This document shows, in pieces, positions 1 to 9,051 of a stretch of DNA of 37,089 bases (position 1 is the stretch's first letter; every line of letters begins with the position of its first letter). The translations under genes were made by a program, and so were the position numbers. The stretch lies in NCBI GenBank assembly GCA_042138015.1, contig JBHIVA010000021.1:1-37089 (forward strand). Reading direction: 5' to 3'. Origin of the DNA: TH1177 sp042138015 (lineage in GTDB: Archaea > Thermoproteota > Nitrososphaeria > Nitrososphaerales > Nitrososphaeraceae). The notes beneath the pieces were generated by a model. That model did not search any database, had not been told where the DNA came from, and was given only the letters and a program-made list of their open reading frames with translations.

Positions 1-753
1 ATCTCTCCACCAGCTCAAGCAAATACTACAATGGCTCAAGCAAATACTACAATGGCTCAAGCAAATACTACAATGGCTCAAGCAAATACTACAATGGCTC
101 AAGCAAATACTACAATGGCTCAAGCAAATACTACAATGGCTCAAGAAAATCAAACTGGAGAATATAAGTACGAACCATTTTACTCACTCAAAAACCAAAA
201 TTATCAAGATGTCTCAGAAAATCTCTCACCTCAACTAACCAATTTTAGTATAGTTACTTGGTTTAAGACATCAGAGAATCATACAACTCCAGGTCACATG
301 GTAAACAAGGGTGGAATGAATACAGATGAAGCCGGAATGAACATGAATTATGGTATATGGATTACAGATAGTAATGAAGTAGAGGGTGGCTTTGAAGCAG
401 AATCAGGAGATAATTTCTTTGTAAATTCTACAAATAAATATAATGATGGAAAATGGCATCATGCTGCAGTCACGTTTAATGGATCAGTAGTAACGCTTTT
501 TATAGATGGTAAACAAATAGGTTCACAATTCACTGACAATGAACAACCTGATAATACGGGAGATCAACCATTGAGAATAGGAGCTAATTCATTGAATGAA
601 GACAAATTCTATACAGGTGATATAGATGAAATAAGGATATGGGATAGATCATTGAGTCAATCTGAGGTTGAAGATGCTTATATAGAGAACAAATTTAATA
701 AAACAGGCCAGAAATTGTTCTTATCCTATGGTGACTATATAAACAAAAACTAA
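1..753 (+). CDS. LamG-domain protein, 5'-truncated by window edge
   Basis: The frame is open from base 1, so the gene very probably starts upstream. An ATG at 31 is only a repeat-internal methionine. Visible order: a run of MAQANTT heptapeptides (about the first 45 residues), a short linker, then a concanavalin A-like LamG/Laminin_G_3 domain. The domain shows the strand motifs FSIVTWFKT, GKWHHAAVTFNG, VTLFIDGKQIG and the terminal DIDEIRIWDRSLSQSEVEDAY. Such domains bind carbohydrate or protein ligands in secreted or surface proteins, so an extracytoplasmic role is inferred; no signal peptide is visible because the N-terminus is missing. A T-rich tract follows the stop. The ligand cannot be deduced. 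Confidence 0.8.
   Translation: MSPPAQANTTMAQANTTMAQANTTMAQANTTMAQANTTMAQANTTMAQENQTGEYKYEPFYSLKNQNYQDVSENLSPQLTNFSIVTWFKTSENHTTPGHMVNKGGMNTDEAGMNMNYGIWITDSNEVEGGFEAESGDNFFVNSTNKYNDGKWHHAAVTFNGSVVTLFIDGKQIGSQFTDNEQPDNTGDQPLRIGANSLNEDKFYTGDIDEIRIWDRSLSQSEVEDAYIENKFNKTGQKLFLSYGDYINKN
13..138 (+). repeat. 21-bp tandem repeat, six copies, coding
   Basis: Six copies of a 21-bp unit, apparently identical, encode the heptapeptide AQANTTM. A seventh diverged copy follows from 139. The unit is a multiple of three, so gain or loss of copies keeps the frame and would only lengthen or shorten the linker ahead of the LamG domain. Confidence 0.95.
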
Positions 754-773
754 TAGATGGGTTAGTTATAAAA

Positions 774-783
774 TCTTTTTTTT
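774..783 (+). terminator. T-tract terminator after LamG gene
   Basis: An oligo-T run begins about 20 bp after the LamG stop. Archaeal intrinsic termination relies on such U-tracts without needing a hairpin. The call rests on position and composition only. Confidence 0.4.
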
Positions 784-836
784 AAGAAAACCAATAAGAA
801 TCATTATAAACTTATTTTTTTGTTATCTCAATTAAA

Positions 837-1262
837 TTAGGTCGGAATAATAGCAGTTGCTTCAATCTCAAAAAGTAAATTATCTCTTGCTAATCTAGGA
901 ACCGGAATTAAAGTACTAGCAGGTAAATTATTTCCAAACAATTTTACCATTTCTCTGTATAATATATCAATATACTCCTCTTTATGATTGACTATTAGCA
1001 CTAAAATCTTTACTACATATTCAGGTTTCACGTCAGCCGAATTCAGAGATCATCTAAGGTTTTTAAATGCCATAATCATTTGGTCATTCATAGTTTTTCC
1101 AATGATATGATGATCTTTGTCTAAACTAGTCTGTCCTGAGATAAATATTATTTTTCCTTGTGGTGCAATAACGATCTGAGCAAATCAGGACGAATGAGAG
1201 TTAAATAAAATTTCTGGAAATAGCCTAGTAATTTTTTCGGACGAATCTGATAATGAATCCAT
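837..1262 (-). pseudogene. RidA/YjgF-family gene with two in-frame TGA stops
   Basis: Reading the minus strand from ATG (1262) to TAA (837) gives one uninterrupted register of 141 codons except for two TGA codons, at 1185-1187 and 1050-1052. The translation matches a RidA (reactive enamine/imine deaminase) protein: KITRLFPEILFNSHSS, stop, FAQIVIAPQGKIIFISGQTS, then FKNLR, stop, SLNSADVKPEYVVKILV, and the C-terminal VPRLARDNLLFEIEATAIIP. Length and order fit a full RidA subunit. A 64-residue ORF from an internal GTG (1031) is only its C-terminal part. Both stops are point-type lesions with no frameshift, suggesting recent inactivation or sequencing error. RidA would hydrolyse imine intermediates in the cytoplasm. 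Confidence 0.75.
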
Positions 1263-1296
1263 CTAAATCAGATAACCATATTATGGTAATAAATAA

Positions 1297-1327
1297 ATTA
1301 ATAGATTAATAGATTAATAGATTAATA
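1297..1327. repeat. 8-bp microsatellite (about 3.9 copies)
   Basis: ATTAATAG is repeated three times and followed by seven matching bases. It lies 35-65 bp upstream of the RidA-like pseudogene start, where an archaeal TATA/BRE element would sit. The unit is not a multiple of three and the tract is non-coding. Confidence 0.8.
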
Positions 1328-1467
1328 CACAAATAATTGATGCATTTTTTACTATTATTTGTGATAGAAAATTCTATGTTTAGTAAAATTAATTATTCAT
1401 ACTAATCTTTTACAGAAAAATATACAAAATAGAAATTTATTAGTCTTAAGATATAAATCAATAATAT

Positions 1468-2010
1468 TTGCAGCAAAAGAGAGATTCAGAAAAGACCGAG
1501 ACAATTACATTCAGATTAAAATCATATATTATCAAAGATCTGAAAAATGAATCAAAGATGGAAAGTATTACTTTAAATTCCCTGATCCAAAAGATTCTTT
1601 TGAATCATCTTCAATGGGAAAGATATGAAAGAAAGGCAGGGTTATTACCAATGACTAAGCCTTTTTTAATAGAAATGTTGAAACGTATAGATGAAAAGGA
1701 TATTATAGAAATCGCGCATACAATAGAAAAAGAACATTTTCGGGGAATAATGACATTTATACACGATGTTCAATCTATAGAAAATTTTATAGATGTTTTA
1801 AGGTCATGGTTAACAGTATCATGGATGCAACATACTATAGAAGTAAAAGGTGACGGGACTTTTTCATTTAGAATTCAACATGATTTAGGTATAAAATGGT
1901 CTCTTTATATACAGGGAATAATTTCTGAATTATTTGTAGATATATTTAAGAAAAATATAAAAATTGTTACAAATGAAACAACTTTATCGATCGATATACC
2001 TCCAAAATAG
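1468..2010 (+). CDS. Unknown protein with N-terminal RHH-like segment
   Basis: The start is TTG (1468); no in-frame ATG precedes the conserved-looking part. Residues about 11-50 (ETITFRLKSYIIKDLKNESK followed by an ITLNSLIQKIL-type helix) have the strand-helix-helix pattern of ribbon-helix-helix DNA-binding domains. The remaining 130 residues form a mixed alpha/beta region with no motif I recognise (KPFLIEMLKRIDEKDIIEIAHTIE; GDGTFSFRIQHDLGIKWSLY). A transcription-regulator role is an inference from the N-terminus alone. It stands alone, with AT-rich gaps on both sides. Confidence 0.6.
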   Translation: MQQKRDSEKTETITFRLKSYIIKDLKNESKMESITLNSLIQKILLNHLQWERYERKAGLLPMTKPFLIEMLKRIDEKDIIEIAHTIEKEHFRGIMTFIHDVQSIENFIDVLRSWLTVSWMQHTIEVKGDGTFSFRIQHDLGIKWSLYIQGIISELFVDIFKKNIKIVTNETTLSIDIPPK

Positions 2011-2354
2011 AAAAAAGTTAACTGAAATATTTTTTTGGATAATTTAAAGTGTTTAAAAATCTAATTGAATATTCTTTGAATTTGACCTGAAATCATATCA
2101 GTTATAAATCAATTGATTTAATTTGATAAATATATAACAAATCATGAATAAAAATACCTGAATAAATGTATAAGGTTTTAGCATATCAAGAAAAGGTATT
2201 AATCGATATTATGATCTAACCATTCTAAAAATCATTTATAATTATATTGAAATTTTGATTAATTCCATATCTACTAGTATATCTCTGGAGTAGTACATAG
2301 TGGTACAATGTAGACCCAATCATAAAATACTATGTTGTCTATGCAATATCAAAT
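2011..2354. other. Intergenic, 344 bp, upstream of terC-mgtC
   Basis: No coding potential is visible. The last 80 bases before the TerC start are less AT-rich and include GTAC-flanked sequence (GTAC at about 2294 and 2302). This could hold a promoter or operator, but no recognisable riboswitch core is present. Confidence 0.4.
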
Positions 2355-3377
2355 TTGGAAATTGGATTCTTTACAGGCGAATACCTCATATGGATTATTT
2401 TTAGTTTATTCGTTGGTATAGCCTTGTCTATTGACTTAGGATTATTTAGGAGGTTACAATTAATAAAAAAACAAAATAATTCTAATCAGACCGAACTTGA
2501 GGAGTTGGATCAAAGCTGCGAGTCAATTGGGCAACAGGAAACTAAAAAAGCATTAAAATGGACGATAGTGTGGATTTCATTAGCAGGGATATTTTCAGGA
2601 ATTATATTTTTTAACATGGGTTACGAAAAAATGCTTGAATTTGTCACTGCATATACTCTCGAAAAAAGTCTCAGCGTTGATAACATGTTTGTTTTTCTCT
2701 TGATTTTTTCGACTCTTTCTATTCCATATATCTATCAGCATAAAATATTATCAGTAGGTATCCTTAGTGCTATTGTATTCAGAATTTTACTAGTCATAGT
2801 TGGTGTATCACTTTTAGAAAGTTTTCATTGGATGATATACGTATTCGGGGTACTTCTCATAATAACCGCAATTAGATTATTACTTCAGAAAAAAGAAAAA
2901 AAAATAGAATTAGAAAAAAATATAGCTGTTAGGATATTAAAAAAGTTCGTTCCCGTTGATTTGAACATAAGATCTAATAAGTTTCTAATAAAGAATAATG
3001 GGATATTATATGCTACTCCTCTATTGGTAGCTCTTGTTATAATAGAAATGACTGATCTTTTATTTGCTTTAGACTCTATACCTGCAGTACTTGCAATATC
3101 ATCAGATTACTTTATAGTGATTACCTCCAACATATTTGCCATTCTGGGATTAAGAAGTCTTTATTTACTTTTAGCAGGAGTTATGGATAAATTTTATTAT
3201 CTTAAGCCTGCGTTGATTTCGTTATTATTATTCATAGGCGTAAAAATGTTAATTTCCGAGTTGTATAAAATTCCAATTACTATTTCATTGATAATAATAA
3301 CAATTATTCTGACTACGGCTATCGTTGTTTCTGTATTAAAATCAAAAAAATCAGATAGTATCAGGAAGGGTATTTAA
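2355..3377 (+). CDS. TerC/Alx-family integral membrane protein
   Basis: A 340-residue polytopic membrane protein starting at TTG. The family signatures are EKSLSVDNMFVFLLIFSTL (residues about 103-121) and EMTDLLFALDSIPAVLAIS (about 231-249), each with the conserved acidic residues (ED/DS) inside membrane helices typical of TerC/Alx transporters. The charged loop after helix 1 (residues about 37-65) is longer than the helix-connecting loops elsewhere. Bacterial Alx/MntP-linked members export manganese, and TerC members are linked to tellurite resistance and metal homeostasis. The MgtC-like gene starts 5 bp downstream, so the two are almost certainly co-transcribed and probably act together in divalent-metal or envelope stress. 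The substrate is not determinable here. Confidence 0.9.
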   Translation: MEIGFFTGEYLIWIIFSLFVGIALSIDLGLFRRLQLIKKQNNSNQTELEELDQSCESIGQQETKKALKWTIVWISLAGIFSGIIFFNMGYEKMLEFVTAYTLEKSLSVDNMFVFLLIFSTLSIPYIYQHKILSVGILSAIVFRILLVIVGVSLLESFHWMIYVFGVLLIITAIRLLLQKKEKKIELEKNIAVRILKKFVPVDLNIRSNKFLIKNNGILYATPLLVALVIIEMTDLLFALDSIPAVLAISSDYFIVITSNIFAILGLRSLYLLLAGVMDKFYYLKPALISLLLFIGVKMLISELYKIPITISLIIITIILTTAIVVSVLKSKKSDSIRKGI

Positions 3378-3382
3378 TAAAA

Positions 3383-3817
3383 ATGGTAGATCCTTGGCAA
3401 GTTGGACTTCAAATTGAATTTTTAATTGGAATACTCCTTTCTCTCGCTGCTGGTTTTATAATAGGAGCGGAGAGAGAATCAAGGGGAAAAGCTGCTGGAA
3501 TCAGTACAAACTCTCTAGTTATAGGAGGCTCTATGTTGTTTGCATATTTATCCTCTGTAATAGATCCCAACTCAACATCACGTATTGCTGCTCAGATCGT
3601 GAGTGGGATAGGTTTCTTAGGAGCAGGAATGATTCTTAAAGGTGAAATCGATAAAAAAATAACTAATCTTACTACAGCTGCTAGCATATGGTTTTCTGCA
3701 GCGATAGGCATGGCTATCGGATTTCAATTTTATATAATTGCTATTGTAGCAGTGCTATTCGCCGTAGTGGTTCCCAGAATCCCACATATTTCAAAGATAA
3801 AAAATAATCTAGATTAA
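3383..3817 (+). CDS. MgtC/SapB-family membrane protein
   Basis: ATG start 5 bp after the terC-like stop. The 144-residue sequence has the MgtC N-terminal membrane domain: ESLAAGFIIGAERE-type motif (here LAAGFIIGAERESRGKAAGI), then IVSGIGFLGAGMILKG and NLTTAASIWFSAAIGMAIG, with about four hydrophobic helices. It stops after the membrane part, so the cytoplasmic ACT-like domain of longer MgtC proteins is absent. Bacterial MgtC proteins act in magnesium limitation, partly by inhibiting ATP synthase. Coupling to a TerC-like gene suggests a metal-homeostasis operon; the exact role in archaea is unknown. Confidence 0.9.
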   Translation: MVDPWQVGLQIEFLIGILLSLAAGFIIGAERESRGKAAGISTNSLVIGGSMLFAYLSSVIDPNSTSRIAAQIVSGIGFLGAGMILKGEIDKKITNLTTAASIWFSAAIGMAIGFQFYIIAIVAVLFAVVVPRIPHISKIKNNLD

Positions 3818-4370
3818 GACTCATATTCTTATTTTCGTAGATAAGGTTACACTCGTTAAAAATATCCAAAATTTAATAATATTAGTAGATTCTAATTTTG
3901 AATCATACTCAAATAATCTTTATTTTTTTCATAGTAGATAAATCAAAAGTATAATAAAATAATATTCTTTGACTAATTAAACTCTATTATATTGATTACA
4001 CAATTCTAGAACTAAAGTAATCTTAAGATTTGATAATAAATAATCATGATAATTAAAAAATACCAAATACCTAAAACAGATTTTGAAAAATCGATAATTT
4101 ATTTCATCATTATCCTCAAATAGTATTGAATAAAAAATTAATAATGAATGTAAATTAGGGATATGTGATACTAGATTCTGAAATTGCTATATTATATTTA
4201 GGTAAAATAATATTTAAATCCAAAAAGATATATAAAATATGTGTCTGCATATATCAAAATACCCACTTGTACTAACTATAATATCCTTAACTTAATAGCG
4301 CTTTAGAAACTGCCTTAAATATTTAAAGAATAGGATCTTGAATAATTTATAAAGAAAACATAACTCTTAA
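3818..4370. other. Gene-free AT-rich region, 553 bp
   Basis: All six frames are dense in stops. I see no tRNA, repeat or clear hairpin. It probably holds the 3' end of the mgtC transcript; nothing else can be supported. Confidence 0.4.
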
Positions 4371-4601
4371 TTATGATATCTTGTTACATTCAGAGTTGGT
4401 ATTTTTTTTACATTTAGAACTGTGTCTCCAACTCCCATTCATAAAAAATTCAAGATGTTTATTATGATTATTATCAATTATTATTCTTTCATCATTATTT
4501 CTAGTATTTTTTGATTTTGAAATTATTTCTATTGGTTTCCTCATATTTATATGACCCTTGTTTCCAAATAAAAGTGTTGGGGTAATATTCTTTGCCTTCA
4601 T
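4371..4601 (-). CDS. Small ORF of unknown function
   Basis: A 76-residue, Lys/Asn-rich ORF with no recognised motif, with two cysteines near the C-terminus (CKKNTNSEC). In its favour, an AAAAATATAA-like TATA element lies about 20-28 bp upstream of the ATG, the spacing of a leaderless archaeal mRNA. Against it, the composition is little different from the intergenic DNA and it stands in a gene-poor region. It may be spurious. Confidence 0.3.
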   Translation of the reverse strand: MKAKNITPTLLFGNKGHINMRKPIEIISKSKNTRNNDERIIIDNNHNKHLEFFMNGSWRHSSKCKKNTNSECNKIS

Positions 4602-5001
4602 AGAGTTTAATAGTAAAGTTATATTTTTAATAGACGAGGCTAATTTAGATTATAATCTCTTTTTTGTAATAGGTAAATTTACATAAATAATAGCTACATT
4701 TTGTATAGAACTATCATTACAATAATTATCTATCTTTACTTGTATGTTATTTATATTAATATAGTATTGAGTTATAATGCAACATTAGAAAAATATACTA
4801 TTTAAGTATCACTATATAGGTAATTATTAAAGTAAGATAAAAGTTTCACAAAAATAAACCATTCATTAAAAAACATCATACAGAGATCATACTGATGACT
4901 TGTTTATTTAGACGTATTAGACATAAGAAACAGATAGAGATTTTCTGTTTTTAATGATATCGATATAGATTTATTATTCATAGAAAATGATTTTAGTAAC
5001 T
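4602..5001. other. Intergenic, 400 bp
   Basis: AT-rich with stops in every frame. It contains the putative promoter of the small ORF at 4371 and the 3' flank of the RTX gene. Nothing else is supported. Confidence 0.35.
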
Positions 5002-5715
5002 CTAATTCACCAGTGGTAGCAGATGATTTAAATATTCGAAAAAGTTTGTAATACTGCTCCTGTCGTAATTAGGGGTGTCAACTACGAAATTGTTAGTAGA
5101 TACTACTTCTTTATTACTTTTCTCATTGTTATTGTTAATATTTTCACAATCATTTTCTGGAGTTGTATCTTCTTGTGTAAGATTAAAATCTGTTACAATA
5201 TCTTTTCCCTCGTTGCAGATAAAAATATCTTTACCTGGGCCTCCTGTAAAAAAATCATTTCCCGTTCCACCTATCAAAATATCATTTCCACTGTCACCGT
5301 ATATTCTGTCATTTCCTTCTCCTCCTTCAATCCTATCATCTCCGGATTTTCCCTTAAGAAAATCTCTACCATTTTTTCCATAAATAATATCACTTTCATC
5401 TCCACCACTGATATCATCTCCTCCATCTTTCCCATCAATGGTATCATTTCCCCCAAATCCTTTAATTGTATCTTTTGTATTTGTGCCTATTAATTTATCT
5501 GCATTTTCACTTCCTCCTATTTCTTCAGCTGTAGCAATATTCATAAAAATTAATTGTCGATGTTCTTTTAAATCTATATCACCCAACTGATGTCCCAATA
5601 TAAGAAATCCGCCAACCCATAAAAAGATCTGGAGTATCTTTTTTTTTGGAAATAAATCAAATACTGTTTTTAAAGAATTATTTTTCACTATAGATGATTT
5701 CTTATTACTATTCAT
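5002..5715 (-). CDS. Exported RTX-type calcium-binding repeat protein
   Basis: 237 residues from ATG. A basic N-terminus and one hydrophobic segment (residues about 27-43, ILQIFLWVGGFLILG) indicate a signal or anchor. Residues about 86-173 hold nine to ten GGxGxDxUx nonapeptides (for example GGEGNDRIY, GDSGNDILI, GGTGNDFFT), which in hemolysin-type proteins fold into a parallel beta-roll that binds calcium between turns. The region then runs KDIVTDFN and NDCENIN, and ends with an Asn/Ser tail and a hydrophobic end. No enzymatic domain is attached. The same architecture recurs at 23891-24802, so the two are paralogues. A surface or secreted location is inferred. There is no type I secretion gene nearby. 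Confidence 0.85.
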   Translation of the reverse strand: MNSNKKSSIVKNNSLKTVFDLFPKKKILQIFLWVGGFLILGHQLGDIDLKEHRQLIFMNIATAEEIGGSENADKLIGTNTKDTIKGFGGNDTIDGKDGGDDISGGDESDIIYGKNGRDFLKGKSGDDRIEGGEGNDRIYGDSGNDILIGGTGNDFFTGGPGKDIFICNEGKDIVTDFNLTQEDTTPENDCENINNNNEKSNKEVVSTNNFVVDTPNYDRSSITNFFEYLNHLLPLVN

Positions 5716-6448
5716 TATCGTAGTATTAGCTAGTAAAAAATGATTTAAGGAAGTATCGAAAAACCATTCTCTAACATAAATACCTCAATATTATTAAGTA
5801 TATTTTTCTCATAAACTATTATTTAATGATAATCAAACGGTAGGAAAAGAAACTCTTGAAGTATTGAATTTAAATTGTATTGATATTGAATATACTTTAA
5901 GTTTTGGAGTGTGCTGTCTTCAATGAAAAAAATATTAAATATCAAAAAATTGAAAAGATCGATTACTTCATATGAACTAATTTAAAGGTTTTTAACGAGA
6001 ATGTGTTGGCATCCGATAAACATCTTCTATTCATTCATTATCATTTTTACGTTCTATTATTTAATATTCTCTCTTACAATTAATAAAATATTAAATTATT
6101 ACATTCAAAAAGAATAAGTTTATTGCTTTTTAATCTATAAATATAGCTAAACAAGTAGAATCCTGTTATAATTATGTATTATTTATTGTGAAAGAAATTA
6201 GAAATTACAATTGTACAACCGGAAATTATTTTTTCTCATTTCATTAGATTTTACTGTACTCAATTATCATTGTTTATAAATTTCCTTAATAAAAGTTACC
6301 AAACTTACAACACTAGGTTGGGAAAAATTATTATTGAGATATGCTATTTAAATCGATTATATGTGAACTTATATAAAAAAGACATTTTTTATTTTGGAAT
6401 ATGGGATTATCATTATATTGAAATATTTAAAATTAAGACTCGTTAAAG
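5716..6448. other. Gene-free AT-rich region, 733 bp
   Basis: It lies upstream of the RTX gene (read leftwards) and downstream of archease. Stops occur in all frames. I find no RNA gene, long repeat or strong inverted repeat. Confidence 0.4.
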
Positions 6449-7048
6449 TCATAGATCTAATAAGAATTTAAATATAAATCCTCTATTTTGATCAAATTTC
6501 ATCTCCATTTCATGATAAGTTACTGATTTAATTTCTATTTTATAGTCATGTTTTGAGATACTAGGGGGTTCTCCTGTACCTATCCCTTCAATTTCATAGG
6601 TTTCATTTATCTTCTTAGTATTTAGATCAAATAAGCTATTTTTATTTATATCAGGTCCACTATTTCTATCATTTGGAATAACTGAAATAATTTCATTTCT
6701 TAAAATTTGATCTTGGTTGTCTTTGATTGTACGTTTAACATGAATATATTCAAAATTATTGATAACTATTCTATCGATATATATTAATAAAAGTATCTTT
6801 TCGATCCAATCATAAAGTAAATTTTTTAAATCAAACCCCTTTGCTATTATCTTTACTTTGTTTTTTGGTTCAACTTTTGATATGTCAAACATCGCGTTTA
6901 TAGTCGCTATTGCTGAATTCTCATAACATTCTGCAATATTATTTCCATAGGCCTCTACTACCAAATCAGTCATGTGCTCGAGATATCTATAACGTGATTC
7001 CATGTTGTTTTGATTTTGATTTCCATTTCCTATATTTACATTATTCAC
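6449..7048 (-). CDS. Archease (RtcB ligase cofactor protein)
   Basis: Archease promotes guanylylation and multiple turnover of the RNA ligase RtcB, which joins tRNA exons after intron removal. The signature is clear: YRYLEHMTDLVVEAYG (residues about 20-35), VEPKNKVKIIAKGFDLKNLL with a DW pair, and a C-terminal EIKSVTYHEMEM followed by FIFKFLLDL with the usual late Asp. An Asn-rich insert (about residues 120-155) makes it longer than the usual 140 residues. The reading opens at GTG (7048); the ATG at codon 16 would give a compact archease and is an equally good start. RtcB itself is not in the window, but two intron-containing tRNAs are. Confidence 0.9.
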   Translation of the reverse strand: MNNVNIGNGNQNQNNMESRYRYLEHMTDLVVEAYGNNIAECYENSAIATINAMFDISKVEPKNKVKIIAKGFDLKNLLYDWIEKILLLIYIDRIVINNFEYIHVKRTIKDNQDQILRNEIISVIPNDRNSGPDINKNSLFDLNTKKINETYEIEGIGTGEPPSISKHDYKIEIKSVTYHEMEMKFDQNRGFIFKFLLDL

Positions 7049-7236
7049 ATTATAGATAAATTCATGGTTATTACGACATACATCACTTTTGAATAAGGTG
7101 AAAATAATTATTGCTCTTTACACTAATTATTTTATCATTTTTTTGTGTTATAAAATAAGTGAAGAATAAACATAATTCTATAATATTTTAATAAAACGGA
7201 AAATCTAAATTCCAATTTTCTATCAATTATTCTGAT

Positions 7237-8529
7237 TTGAAAATAGAATTACCTAGAGGCATGCGTGATTTAACAAATGAAGATTCCTTTTATATAAGAT
7301 ATATTCAAAAAATTTTTTTCGATCTTGTGAAATCTTACAATTTTCAAGTAGTAGAACCTTCTCCTTTAGAGCTTTTAAGTACCCTAGAAATGAAAAGTGG
7401 AGCCTCTATAATTAATGAAATATACGGATTTAAGGACAAAGGTGGACGTAATATAGCATTAAGATATGATCTTACTATTGGGATGACTAGATTTGCGACC
7501 TCAAGAAGGGAGATGCGTATCCCAATAAAGTTGGCTACTTTTGGGGGAGTCTGGAGATATGATGAACCTCAAGCTGGTCGTTATAGATATTTCAATCAAT
7601 GGGATATTGAGATCTACGATAATTTCAGCTTGGACTCTGACGCAGAAACAATCGAATTTGTTTCAAATTTTTTCTATAAACTTGGTTTAGGGGATAGCAT
7701 AATAATAGAAATAAGTGATAGGCGAATACTTGAAGAGTATCTTAAAGTAAATTTCAAAATTCAAGATGAGAAAATGTTAGTTGAGATTTTTAGAGCTATA
7801 GACAAGGTTCCTAAAAAAGGTTTACAAAATGTATGTAATGAATACAAAGAAATTTCTGATCAAAATATATTGAAGGATCTCTTGGAAGTATCAACAGTTA
7901 AAGGTGCCATAGAAAGCATAAAATCAAATCCAAAGATAAAGAACTTAAAAAGCATCAAATACTTGGAAGATTTGTGTATGTCTTTAGAGCATAGGAATGT
8001 CAAAAACATTCGTATAAATTTGGGGATAGTTAGAGGTTTAGATTATTATTCGGGTATAGTTTTTGAAGTATTTGACATTCAATCTAATATTGGTTCACTA
8101 GTAGGAGGTGGACGGTATGATAAGCTTCCAGTAGTATTTGGACGTTCTGACATAGGTGCTGCTGGGGCTGCTGGTGGTGTTGAAAGGATTATCTTGGCAT
8201 TACAATCTCACAAAAATATAATTCCCACCGAAGAAAAAAATGTAATTTATATCGCAAATTCTGGAATTGATGTCAGAAAGCATGTATTAAAAATGGTTAA
8301 TTTTCTAAGACAAAAAAACTATTGTATCGAATATGACATATCTAATAAGACATTAAAAAAACAACTAAGTGATGCTTCATCAAAGGAAGCAAAGCTTGTG
8401 ATAATCATTGGACCAGAAGAAATAGCCCTACAAAAGGTAAGGATACGCAATATGACAACAGGTTCTGAGTCTATTGAAGCTTTAATAGGATTAGAAACAA
8501 AAATATCCAATATTTTATCCCAATCTTAA
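7237..8529 (+). CDS. hisS: Histidine--tRNA ligase
   Basis: Class II aminoacyl-tRNA synthetase that charges tRNA-His. It starts at TTG and the N-terminus runs straight into PRGMRD (motif 1 region). Motif 2 is seen in RYDLTIGMTRF and FGGVWRYDEPQAGRYR followed by QWDIEIY. The histidine-specific GIVRGLDYYSGIVFEVF and the motif 3 region GSLVGGGRYDKL with GAAGGVERI follow. The C-terminal 90 residues form the anticodon-binding alpha/beta domain. At 430 residues it has the normal length. The last 15 bp overlap the end of a convergent small gene. Confidence 0.97.
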   Translation: MKIELPRGMRDLTNEDSFYIRYIQKIFFDLVKSYNFQVVEPSPLELLSTLEMKSGASIINEIYGFKDKGGRNIALRYDLTIGMTRFATSRREMRIPIKLATFGGVWRYDEPQAGRYRYFNQWDIEIYDNFSLDSDAETIEFVSNFFYKLGLGDSIIIEISDRRILEEYLKVNFKIQDEKMLVEIFRAIDKVPKKGLQNVCNEYKEISDQNILKDLLEVSTVKGAIESIKSNPKIKNLKSIKYLEDLCMSLEHRNVKNIRINLGIVRGLDYYSGIVFEVFDIQSNIGSLVGGGRYDKLPVVFGRSDIGAAGAAGGVERIILALQSHKNIIPTEEKNVIYIANSGIDVRKHVLKMVNFLRQKNYCIEYDISNKTLKKQLSDASSKEAKLVIIIGPEEIALQKVRIRNMTTGSESIEALIGLETKISNILSQS

Positions 8530-8775
8530 GACCTTTATACTTTTCATCTTTATAATTCCACTCAACTTTTTTTCGTATACGTCTCTTACTACAAGATCTG
8601 GAGGGTCATAACTAATAAATAAATCACCCTCTTCCAATTCATTGGTATTATAACTTATCTGAATATCCTTTTCATCTATTCCATTTTCTACAAGTATCTT
8701 TTTTGCCTTTTGTATAATTTCTTGATCAGATGTGTTGGGAGCAAGAAAAACCTTCTTGTAATTATCTAAAATCAT
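8515..8775 (-). CDS. Small conserved-looking protein, unknown
   Basis: 86 residues from ATG, reading FLAPNTSDQEIIQKAKKILV and EGDLFISYDPPDLVVRDVYE. The alternation of helix and strand and the dense charged/hydrophobic pattern look like a real globular alpha/beta domain. Its 3' end overlaps hisS by 15 bp tail-to-tail. I do not recognise a family. The divergent gap of about 276 bp to sdhA contains its promoter. Confidence 0.6.
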   Translation of the reverse strand: MILDNYKKVFLAPNTSDQEIIQKAKKILVENGIDEKDIQISYNTNELEEGDLFISYDPPDLVVRDVYEKKLSGIIKMKSIKVLRLG

Positions 8776-9051
8776 AGTTACGAAGGAATAACGAATAAAC
8801 GAGTAAATAAATGTGTAAGAAAAACATGTAGTATATTTTATCTTTTAAATAAAAAAATTAATTTACTTACAATATATCAATATCTAACAAACTATAATCA
8901 TATGGTTTTGATCTTTCAAGTTATAAGGATATTATCTTCAAATCAAGATAATATTTAGAAAAAAGAACAATCAAGTTGAAAAATTATTACCAACCAATCA
9001 AAAAGTATATTTGTATTACATATCTTACTCGTCTCTGGGATAATAATTACT

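Noticed and set aside
13..138. CRISPR-like direct repeats
   Set aside because: The 21-bp units are contiguous with no spacers and lie in frame inside a coding sequence.
837..1262. Selenocysteine or tryptophan recoding of TGA in the RidA-like gene
   Set aside because: TGA is a normal terminator for several genes here (for example sdhD and cca), there is no SECIS-like element, and neither position is a known Sec site.
2281..2354. Manganese (yybP-ykoY) riboswitch before terC
   Set aside because: The conserved core sequences of that riboswitch could not be found, and it is not expected in archaea.
4259..4345. Possible relation to the stretch at 23415-23500 (shared CTTTAGAAA and a reversed CAAGTGGGT)
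   Set aside because: The matches are short, on mixed strands, and not collinear, so chance similarity is likely.
5075..5493. Rightward ORFs rich in Ser/Phe/Pro/Ile
   Set aside because: They are antisense shadows of the RTX repeats at 5002-5715.
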